A program made the position numbers and the translations under genes. Below are positions 6,873 through 13,303 of a stretch of DNA of 23,287 nt, one piece after another (position 1 is the stretch's first letter; the number at the start of each line of letters is the position of its first letter). This DNA comes from JBHEPS01 sp046261635. Lineage in GTDB: Bacteria; Acidobacteriota; Thermoanaerobaculia; Gp7-AA8. The notes beneath the pieces are model-generated. The model saw only the letters and a program-made list of their open reading frames with translations, did not search any database and was not told where the DNA came from. The stretch lies in assembly GCA_046261635.1 (NCBI GenBank), contig JBHEOL010000047.1, forward strand, positions 1 to 23,287, read 5' to 3'.

Positions 6873-7889
6873 ATGACCCCGATCCGCTGCCCCGAATGCC
6901 AGAGCCTCAGCCCCGAGGATGCGATCGCCTGCGAGCGGTGCGGCCTGCTGTTCCTCCACCGTGAGGCGCCGCGGCGCCGGCAGGAGGATTTCGCCGCCCA
7001 CGGGCGCCGGGCCAACGATCAGCCCTTGCATCCCTGCCCCTTCTGCCTCGCCAAAATCGAGGAGGAAGCCGTCCGCTGCCGCCACTGCGGGCAGATCGTG
7101 GATGAGGACTTCCGCAGGCAGCAGGCGCGGCGGCGCCGCGAGAAGATCAACTATGCGAGCTGGGTCGCTTACGTCTTCGGTCTGATCACGCTGCTCCTGT
7201 TCAAGCCGGTGGGGTTGATCTCGATCGGGGCGGGTCTTCTGCTCTCGATCCTCTATTACGCCATTCCGTCCGAGGGGCTCGACCGGGCCGTAGAAGGAGA
7301 ATCCCGCTTCCGCCGCTGGAAGCGGAGTCTTCGATCGCAGATGAAATTCGAGCGGGTCACCATGCCGATGCCGGCCTTCCGGAAGGCGAAGATCGTGTTC
7401 ATCGGAACCCCGGTCCTCGCGACGATCATCGGTTACCTCGCGAATTTTCTTCTGCTCCAGCAGCCGATGAACGAGATCCTCAAGGGGAACGCGGCGTTCG
7501 CCGGCATGTCGGTCTCGGCTCACTACGAGTACTGGATCGTGCCGGGAGCGGTCGTCTACGACTTGAAACAACTGAGCTCGCAGAGCACGCCACTCGAGGT
7601 TCACACTGCCTTCCTCGAGTACGCTCGCAAGATGCAGGGCCGCGATTTCGAGAAGGTCTCTCTCCGCTGGCAGGGAGATGAGCGATTCTCTCTCGACGGC
7701 GAAAACTTCCGCCGGGCCGGTGCCGAGTACGCCCAGCAGAACTTCGCCTGGGTCCTGTTCGACCTTCCCCGCCTTTTCGAGCCGTCGAAGGGCGCCGCGC
7801 CCGAGGATACGGCTCAGGCAGACGCGCTGACGGAGTTCCACCGGCGCTGGTACGCAGCCGAAGCCGCAGGTTCCACCCCCGCGTTCTAG
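6873..7889 (+). CDS. Double zinc-ribbon membrane protein, function unknown
   Basis: A 338-residue protein with two N-terminal four-cysteine zinc ribbons: C6/C9...C20/C23 (CPEC, CERC) and C55/C58...C69/C72 (CPFC, CRHC). Then come an Arg-rich linker, a hydrophobic segment with one or two membrane helices at ~96-132, a basic loop, another helix at ~173-195, and a ~140-residue soluble C-terminal domain without a motif I know. The layout suggests a cytoplasmic zinc-binding head on a membrane anchor, but no function follows from this. ATG at 6873 has GGAG 5 nt upstream; GTG at 6867 is in frame. It is divergent from moaA and convergent with the HAD gene. A 420-residue frame on the opposite strand is a shadow. 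Confidence 0.8.
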   Translation: MTPIRCPECQSLSPEDAIACERCGLLFLHREAPRRRQEDFAAHGRRANDQPLHPCPFCLAKIEEEAVRCRHCGQIVDEDFRRQQARRRREKINYASWVAYVFGLITLLLFKPVGLISIGAGLLLSILYYAIPSEGLDRAVEGESRFRRWKRSLRSQMKFERVTMPMPAFRKAKIVFIGTPVLATIIGYLANFLLLQQPMNEILKGNAAFAGMSVSAHYEYWIVPGAVVYDLKQLSSQSTPLEVHTAFLEYARKMQGRDFEKVSLRWQGDERFSLDGENFRRAGAEYAQQNFAWVLFDLPRLFEPSKGAAPEDTAQADALTEFHRRWYAAEAAGSTPAF

Positions 7890-7917
7890 CGTGTCCGCAC
7901 CAGGTCCACCCGGACCG

Positions 7918-8541
7918 TCACCCTCGGGTCAGGTACCCACGCTCTTCCAGATCCCGGAGCAGATCGACGGCGGAGGTGAAGTGAAACGCCTCGATCCCCG
8001 CATTGCGCGCCGCCGTCACGTTCTCCGCGAGATCATCCGTGAAAAGGACCTTCTGGGCCGTGGTTCCGAGCGTTTCGAGCGTCCGGTGATAGATCTCCGG
8101 GTCAGGCTTCGCGCTTTTCAGCCGATGGGAGAAGACGAAGATGTCGCTCCTGTCGAAGAGCGATCCGAACAGCCGCGGGATCACGTCGGCGTGAACCTCG
8201 TTGGAGTTCGACAGAAACGCGATCCGGTATTGCTGTCGCACGCGACGGAGGACCTCTTCGATTCCTTCGACGGTTCCGGCGAAAAAGTCGCCCCATACCT
8301 TGCGAAACGTACGGAGGTCTTCCGAGTAGCCGATGCGCTCGCGGAGAAACTGATGAAACTCGCGGAATGAGATGAGGCCGCGCTCCAGGTCCCGATAGCT
8401 GCCCGGCGCGTCCATCAGCTCGATCAACTCTTCGCGGCGGACGCGCGACTTCTTCGCGATCCTGTCCAGCACCCGGTCGTAATCGAGCCGGATCAGGACG
8501 TTTCCCAGATCGAACAGAAACCACTCGTGGCCGGATCTCAT
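7918..8541 (-). CDS. HAD-superfamily hydrolase (subfamily IA phosphatase)
   Basis: A 207-residue phosphatase-like protein. Motif I is FLFDLGNVLI with nucleophile D11; the residue two after it is Gly rather than Asp, as in the YihX type of sugar-phosphate phosphatase. Motif II is FLSNSN, motif III is SAKPDPEIYH (Lys) and motif IV is LFTDDLAEN. The helical cap (residues ~20-95) is C1-type. The substrate cannot be told. The ATG at 8541 follows the carboxylase stop by 2 nt, so it is the last gene of the cluster and translationally coupled; the upstream extension of the frame lies inside the carboxylase gene and is a shadow. Confidence 0.9.
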   Translation of the reverse strand: MRSGHEWFLFDLGNVLIRLDYDRVLDRIAKKSRVRREELIELMDAPGSYRDLERGLISFREFHQFLRERIGYSEDLRTFRKVWGDFFAGTVEGIEEVLRRVRQQYRIAFLSNSNEVHADVIPRLFGSLFDRSDIFVFSHRLKSAKPDPEIYHRTLETLGTTAQKVLFTDDLAENVTAARNAGIEAFHFTSAVDLLRDLEERGYLTRG

Positions 8542-8543
8542 CG

Positions 8544-10151
8544 TCACATCCTGAAGATGCCGAACCGCGGATCTTCGATCGGCGCATTGTAAGCGGTCGA
8601 GAGTCCCAGCCCGAGAACCAGCCGCGTATCGACCGGGTCGATGATCCCGTCGTCCCAGAGCCGTGCAGTCGAGTAGTACGGGCTCCCCTCCGCTTCGTAC
8701 TTGGCGAGAACCGGGTCGGCGATCGCACGCTCCTCTTCTGCCGAAAAGATCTTCCCTTCCCTCTCCGCCTGCTCCTTCTTCACCGTGACGAGGACCCCGG
8801 ATGCCTGTTCGCCGCCCATCACGCTGATGCGGGCGTTCGGCCACATCCAGAGAAATCGCGGATCGTACGCCCGACCGCACATCCCGTAGTTTCCCGCGCC
8901 GAACGAGCCGCCGATGATCACGGTGAGCTTCGGAACGGTCGAGTTCGCAACGGCGTGGACCATCTTGGCCCCATCCTTCGCGATCCCCCCCCTTTCGTAC
9001 TGCTTTCCAACCATGAACCCCGTGATGTTCTGAAGAAAGACCAGCGGGATCCTGCGGAGATTGCAGAGCTCGATGAAGTGAGTTGCCTTGAGCGCGGACT
9101 CGCTGAACAGCACGCCGTTGTTCGCGAGAATGCCCACCTCGTAGCCCCAGATCCGCGCGAAGCCCGTGACGAGGGTGGTGGCGTAGCGCTCCTTGAACTC
9201 GTGGAAGCGAGACCCGTCGACGATCCTCGCGATGACCTCACGGACGTCGTAGGGGCGCCGCAGATCCGCCGGAATGACGCCGTAGATCTCCCGCGCATCG
9301 TACGCCGGCTCCTCCGGCTCCCGACGGCCCGCAGGTTCGACCTTCCTGTTCGGGATGCTCGCGACGATGTTGCGGAGAATCGAGATGGCGTGGCGATCGT
9401 CGTCCGCGAAGTAGTCGGCGACGCCCGAGATCCTCGTGTGGACGTCGGCGCCACCGAGCTCCTCCGCGGTCACGTCCTCCCCCGTCGCGGCCTTCACGAG
9501 CGGAGGCCCGCCAAGGAAGATCGTTCCCGTTCCCTTCACGATGATCGCTTCATCGGACATGGCGGGAACGTAAGCCCCGCCCGCGGTGCATGAGCCCATC
9601 ACGGCCGAGATCTGAGGGATTCCCAAGGCCGACATCCGCGCCTGATTGAAGAAAATCCTCCCGAAATGCTCGCGATCGGGAAACACCTCCGCCTGCAGCG
9701 GAAGGAATGCGCCACCGGAGTCGACCAGATAGATGCATGCGAGACCGTTCTTCTCGGCGATCTCCTGCGCGCGTAGATGTTTCTTGACCGTCATGGGGAA
9801 GTAAGTCCCTCCCTTGACGGTCGCGTCGTTCGCGATGATCAGGCATTCGCGCCCTTCCACCCGGCCGATGCCCGAGACGAGTCCGGCACCGGGGGCGCCG
9901 TCGTCATACATCCCATTGGCGGCGAGCGCAGAGAGCTCGAGGAAAGGAGTCTCTGGATCGAGAAGCAGCTCGATGCGCTCGCGCACGGAGAGCTTTCCCT
10001 GCTCGCGATGGCGCTCGAGGTACTTCGGTCCTCCGCCCAGGCGCACTGCGGCAATCCTTTCCCGGAGCTCGGCCACGAGCCCCTCGATTCGCCCAGCGTT
10101 GAGGCGGAACTCTTCCGAGCCGGTCTGGAGATGCGATTCAATCGGTTCCAT
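8544..10151 (-). CDS. mccB: Methylcrotonyl-CoA carboxylase carboxyltransferase (beta) subunit
   Basis: A 535-residue carboxyltransferase that moves CO2 from carboxybiotin to 3-methylcrotonyl-CoA in leucine breakdown. N- and C-terminal crotonase folds are complete: the first oxyanion-site region (GSCTAGGAYVPAMSDEA, ~187-202) and the second (IIGGSFGAGNYGMCGRAYDP, ~412-431). The GGEQA motif, STARLWDDGIIDPVDTR and the C-terminal FGIFRM ending agree with MccB rather than the propionyl-CoA type. Length fits MccB. Start ATG at 10151 has a GAGAGG ribosome binding site at 10157-10162. The biotin-carrying alpha subunit is absent from the window. The gene lies downstream of a B12-binding mutase subunit (81-nt gap) and 2 nt before a HAD phosphatase. 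Confidence 0.93.
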   Translation of the reverse strand: MEPIESHLQTGSEEFRLNAGRIEGLVAELRERIAAVRLGGGPKYLERHREQGKLSVRERIELLLDPETPFLELSALAANGMYDDGAPGAGLVSGIGRVEGRECLIIANDATVKGGTYFPMTVKKHLRAQEIAEKNGLACIYLVDSGGAFLPLQAEVFPDREHFGRIFFNQARMSALGIPQISAVMGSCTAGGAYVPAMSDEAIIVKGTGTIFLGGPPLVKAATGEDVTAEELGGADVHTRISGVADYFADDDRHAISILRNIVASIPNRKVEPAGRREPEEPAYDAREIYGVIPADLRRPYDVREVIARIVDGSRFHEFKERYATTLVTGFARIWGYEVGILANNGVLFSESALKATHFIELCNLRRIPLVFLQNITGFMVGKQYERGGIAKDGAKMVHAVANSTVPKLTVIIGGSFGAGNYGMCGRAYDPRFLWMWPNARISVMGGEQASGVLVTVKKEQAEREGKIFSAEEERAIADPVLAKYEAEGSPYYSTARLWDDGIIDPVDTRLVLGLGLSTAYNAPIEDPRFGIFRM

Positions 10152-10209
10152 CGATGCCTCTCGATTGGTACAGGTCGGTCAGCCGCCGTGCGAGGAGGAG
10201 GGTCGCTCC

Positions 10210-10227
10210 GTCGCGGTGCGCCGCGAC
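10210..10227. other. Short perfect hairpin in the mccB upstream gap
   Basis: GTCGCGG and CCGCGAC form a 7-bp stem with a 4-nt loop, 5 nt beyond the stop of the B12 gene and about 58 nt before mccB. No T-tract follows on the minus strand, so it is not a classical terminator; it could modulate expression between the two genes or be chance in GC-rich DNA. Confidence 0.3.
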
Positions 10228-10232
10228 ACGCA

Positions 10233-10637
10233 TCAGCGGGGATGAACCGCCGCGCGGATGGCCTCGACGGCCTTCGCCGTCGACGTCCCGGGGGGAAAGA
10301 TTTCTCGCACTCCCATCTGGCGGAGCTTCTCGATGTCCGTGTCCGGGATGATTCCGCCGGCGAATACGGGGATGTCGCCCGCTCCTTCTTCCTTGAGCTT
10401 CTTCAGGATCTCGGGGAACAGGACGTTGTGCGCACCGGAGAGAATGGAGAGGCCGATCGCGTCGACGTCTTCCTGGATCGCCGCGGCGACGATCTGCTCG
10501 GGAGTTTGGCGGAGGCCGGTATAGATGACCTCCATTCCGGCGTCGCGAAGTGCCCGCGCGACGACCTTGGCCCCCCGGTCGTGGCCATCGAGGCCGGGTT
10601 TGGCGATCAACACGCGGATTTTCCGTTCAGTCATCAT
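10233..10637 (-). CDS. Cobalamin-binding subunit of a methylmalonyl-CoA mutase-type enzyme
   Basis: A 134-residue stand-alone B12-binding domain. It has the D17-x-H19-x-x-G22 motif (GLDGHDRGAK) whose histidine ligates cobalt, the S64-x-L66 motif (GLSILSGAH) and the GG at 94-95 (FAGGIIPD) that hold the nucleotide tail of adenosylcobalamin. This is the split form of acyl-CoA mutases, where the catalytic large subunit is a separate gene; that gene is not visible here. With mccB it points to branched-chain or propionyl-CoA metabolism; whether the mutase acts on methylmalonyl-CoA or another acyl-CoA cannot be read from this subunit. The ATG overlaps the acetyltransferase stop (TGATG); ATG at 10634 is an alternative. 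Confidence 0.93.
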   Translation of the reverse strand: MMTERKIRVLIAKPGLDGHDRGAKVVARALRDAGMEVIYTGLRQTPEQIVAAAIQEDVDAIGLSILSGAHNVLFPEILKKLKEEGAGDIPVFAGGIIPDTDIEKLRQMGVREIFPPGTSTAKAVEAIRAAVHPR

Positions 10638-11239
10638 CAGGGCTCCGATTCACGCGGCACGTTGTCCCTGAAAATGGAGTAGATCACGATGTCGTGATAG
10701 ACCCCTTCCCGATAGAACTCGCGCGCGAGTTTTCCTTCTTTGACGAAGCCATTGGCTTCGAGCAGGTGTTTCGCTCTGTCGTTATAGTCGAATACTTCGA
10801 TTCGCAGCTTGAACAGGTTCATCTCTTCGAATGCGAAACGGGCGAGCGTCCTGATGGCGTCGCCGCCGAATCCGCGGTTCCAGGCGCTCGGCTCGCCGAT
10901 GAACAGCCCGAACCGGGCGCGGCGCGAGACCCAGTCGATGTCGTGAATCGAGGCGTTGCCGATATGCTCGCGGTTGTCGCGGCGCTCGATCGCGAAATGC
11001 CGCTCGCTGGCGGAGGGCCTCACGGACTGCTCCAGCCACTCCGCCTCCTTGAACAGCGGCATCGGGTAACGCGACTTCAGCGTGCCGACGATCTGCGGGT
11101 CGTTCATCCATCGGTAGCAGCGGTCGAGATCCTCGGCGTCGAGCGCCCGGAGAATCACATTCTCGCCTGCGATCATGAATCGGCGACGGATCCCTTCATC
11201 GCCTTCCGGATACGAATCTCTCTCCGTTCGATTTCCCAT
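10637..11239 (-). CDS. RimJ/RimL-like GNAT N-acetyltransferase
   Basis: A 200-residue acetyltransferase using acetyl-CoA. After a ~21-residue leader it shows the RimJ/RimL plan: ENVILRALDAEDL at the start, the acetyl-CoA loop NRGFGGDAIR (~R122-G126) and the C-terminal block KLRIEVFDYNDRAKHLLEANGF ... EFYREGVYHD in which family members place the acceptor and CoA-contact residues. The acceptor is unknown (protein N-terminus, polyamine, antibiotic are all possible for this family). The start at 11239 was chosen because TATAAT lies 10 nt before it; ATG at 11176 would also keep the whole domain but has no ribosome binding site. The first gene of the cluster, overlapping the B12 gene by TGATG. Confidence 0.85.
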   Translation of the reverse strand: MGNRTERDSYPEGDEGIRRRFMIAGENVILRALDAEDLDRCYRWMNDPQIVGTLKSRYPMPLFKEAEWLEQSVRPSASERHFAIERRDNREHIGNASIHDIDWVSRRARFGLFIGEPSAWNRGFGGDAIRTLARFAFEEMNLFKLRIEVFDYNDRAKHLLEANGFVKEGKLAREFYREGVYHDIVIYSIFRDNVPRESEP

Positions 11240-11249
11240 AGTCGGGCGG

Positions 11250-11255
11250 ATTATA
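11250..11255 (-). promoter_or_regulatory. -10 box of a probably leaderless promoter
   Basis: The minus strand has a perfect TATAAT ending 10 nt before the ATG at 11239, with the same continuation (CCG) as the box at 3046-3051. No -35 match or ribosome binding site is seen. It would drive the acetyltransferase/B12/mccB/HAD cluster. Nothing else is assigned in the 173-nt divergent gap. Confidence 0.6.
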
Positions 11256-11412
11256 TGAAGGGAACGCCCGTCCGGCCAGACGAGCGGCACGATTTCTGCC
11301 ACTCGCCCCCGGCATGAGCCCCCCTTTGGCCCAGTCGCCCCCCCGAGGAGCGGACCCACGATGACCCGCCGGTCCGGCGTCGCCGGGATCGTATTGATCG
11401 TGAAGAGGATTG

Positions 11413-12570
11413 ATGAGATCGATGAGTATTTCCGCCGCTGAACGAATGTCCCAGGTCCGGCCCGAGACCCTCGAGATCCATCGCCGCGCGATCATCGTCG
11501 ATGGCCACTGCGACACGCCCTATCGTCTCAAGCGCCATCAGATCGGAGTCGCCGACCCTGACCGCAGCGCCCAGGTCACGCTCGAATCGCTGGTCGAGAG
11601 CGGCATGACTGCCTCCTTCTTCGCGGCTTACGTCCCGCCGTTCTATGCGGATCGAGGAGCGGCTGCCTTCGCCGACACGCTGATCGACATCATCCAGCGC
11701 GAGGCATCGCTCCATCCTACCGCTCTCCTCGCCGGGCGCTCGGTCTCGGACATCCGGCGGGCGAAAGAGCTCGGCAAGGTCGCCCTGATGACCGGAATCG
11801 AAGGAGGACATGCAATCGAGGACTCGCTCGAAAAGCTCGAGGCCTTCTACGCGCGAGGCGTGCGCTACATGACTCTCACGCACGCCAACACGAACAACTG
11901 GGCGGACTCCTCCACCGACGAGCCGCGCCACGGAGGACTCTCTTCCTTCGGCCGGGAAGTGGTCGCCACGATGAACCGGCTCGGGATGATGGTGGACATC
12001 TCGCACGTCGCCGACACGACCTTCTACCACTCTCTCGAAACTTCCTCCGTCCCCGTGATCGCGTCGCACTCCTCCTGCCGCGCGCTGACGCCACACCCGC
12101 GGAATCTGTCCGACGCGATGCTCCGCGATCTGGCGCAGGTAGGCGGGGTCTGCATGATCAACTTCTACTCGGGGTTCATCAACCGGACCGTGGCGGAGGT
12201 GGTTCGCGGCGCCGTGCCCAGGCACGACGCCGATCAGCGACCTGGCCCCAACGAGGAGATTCCCGACGACCGGGAGGATTGGGCTTCTTTTCAGGCGTGG
12301 TATGGCTCCCTCGCCTGCCCGGAGGCGACGCTCACCGACGTGCTCGATCACATCGTTCATGCGGCGGAGGTGGCCGGGGTCCAGACGGTGGGGATCGGCT
12401 CTGATTACGATGGAGTTCCCGCACTCCCCGCGGAAATCGCCGACATCCGCACCCTTCCGCTTCTGACCGAGGGGCTTCTCGACCGCGGCTTTCACCCCGG
12501 CGAAGTCGAGGCGATCCTCGGGGGAAACCTCATGCGGGTGTTCGGCGAGGTGGAAAAAGGGCGGCGGTAG
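11413..12570 (+). CDS. Membrane-dipeptidase family (peptidase M19) zinc dipeptidase
   Basis: A 385-residue amidohydrolase-fold dipeptidase. The binuclear zinc ligands are all visible: H32-x-D34 (DGHCDTPY), bridging E130 (GIEGGHAI), H198 (DISHVAD) and H219 (IASHSS), with D331 in GSDYDG. Relatives cleave dipeptides, often L-D or D-containing ones; the substrate here is unknown. There is no signal peptide, so it is probably cytoplasmic despite the family name. The start is uncertain: TTG 11410, ATG 11413 and ATG 11422 are in frame; GAAGAGGA at 11402-11409 lies just ahead of the first two. It is a single-gene unit convergent with otsB, 17 nt apart. Confidence 0.93.
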   Translation: MRSMSISAAERMSQVRPETLEIHRRAIIVDGHCDTPYRLKRHQIGVADPDRSAQVTLESLVESGMTASFFAAYVPPFYADRGAAAFADTLIDIIQREASLHPTALLAGRSVSDIRRAKELGKVALMTGIEGGHAIEDSLEKLEAFYARGVRYMTLTHANTNNWADSSTDEPRHGGLSSFGREVVATMNRLGMMVDISHVADTTFYHSLETSSVPVIASHSSCRALTPHPRNLSDAMLRDLAQVGGVCMINFYSGFINRTVAEVVRGAVPRHDADQRPGPNEEIPDDREDWASFQAWYGSLACPEATLTDVLDHIVHAAEVAGVQTVGIGSDYDGVPALPAEIADIRTLPLLTEGLLDRGFHPGEVEAILGGNLMRVFGEVEKGRR

Positions 12571-12587
12571 AGGGCACTAGTGGACTG

Positions 12588-13301
12588 TTACCGTCGACGT
12601 CCGATCTCCTGCTCGAATCCTGCGAGCAGCGCATCCAGGTCTTCGATCCGTTCCACGTCGCCTTTGGGCTGCTCGTTCCTCTCCGGGCTCGCGATGAAGA
12701 ATCCGCGCCCCCGGGACGCCGCAAAGGTCAGCGCCTCGAAGTCGGTCAGATCGTCGCCGGCGTAGATTACGCGCTCTGCCCCGAGGTGGTCCGCGAGCCA
12801 GCGGAGAACCTCCTGTTTCGACGCGCCTCCGACGGAGGCTTCCGCGACCGCGCGTCCCCGGATGATCTCGAGCCCCTCGCCTTCCGCCCAGCGCTCGAAC
12901 GCCTGGACGAGCGGGTGGCCGGCGTCGACCCCCGACGCGCCGCGCCAGTGGGCGGCGAGCCCGAAGCGTTTCCGCTCGAGCCGGATTCCGGCGCGCTCTG
13001 CCTCCTCGATCCAGGATTTCGGAGGGGATCCGCGCCATGGCTCGGCTCCCCGGACCTTCGTTCCATCGGGGGAGACGATCTCGTGGCCGTGGGAGCCGCT
13101 GTACCAGACCTCGAGCCCTTCGGCCCTCGAGCGGAGATCATCGCAATCGCGGCCGGAGATCAGGGCCACGACGACCCGATCGTTGGTTTGAGCGCGGCGG
13201 AGAAAATCGAGGGCGCGTGGGTCGATGCGCACCGCTTCCGGATCGCGCTGGATCGACGCGAGCGTACCGTCGAAATCGCTGGCGAGAAGGAGGATTCCCA
13301 C
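12588..13301 (-). CDS. otsB: Trehalose-6-phosphate phosphatase
   Basis: A 237-residue HAD-type phosphatase that converts trehalose-6-phosphate to trehalose. Motif I is SDFDGTL (D9, D11), motif II LISGRD, a lysine in SKQEVL (K162) and motif IV AGDDLTDFEAL (D183-D184), the OtsB pattern. Length is within the family range. The start is a GTG at 13301, 2 nt after the otsA stop (TGA-GG-GTG), with GGAGAGG just upstream inside the end of otsA; no ATG lies before motif I. Tight spacing means translation coupled to otsA and near-equal amounts of both enzymes. The frame is open far upstream inside otsA, but that part is a shadow. Confidence 0.93.
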   Translation of the reverse strand: MGILLLASDFDGTLASIQRDPEAVRIDPRALDFLRRAQTNDRVVVALISGRDCDDLRSRAEGLEVWYSGSHGHEIVSPDGTKVRGAEPWRGSPPKSWIEEAERAGIRLERKRFGLAAHWRGASGVDAGHPLVQAFERWAEGEGLEIIRGRAVAEASVGGASKQEVLRWLADHLGAERVIYAGDDLTDFEALTFAASRGRGFFIASPERNEQPKGDVERIEDLDALLAGFEQEIGRRR

Positions 13302-13303
13302 CC

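Noticed and set aside
6579..7841. A 420-residue open frame on the minus strand
   Set aside because: Antisense to the zinc-ribbon gene, whose cysteine pairs and membrane helices are clearly selected.
11251..12495. A 414-residue open frame on the minus strand
   Set aside because: Antisense to the M19 dipeptidase with all zinc ligands present.
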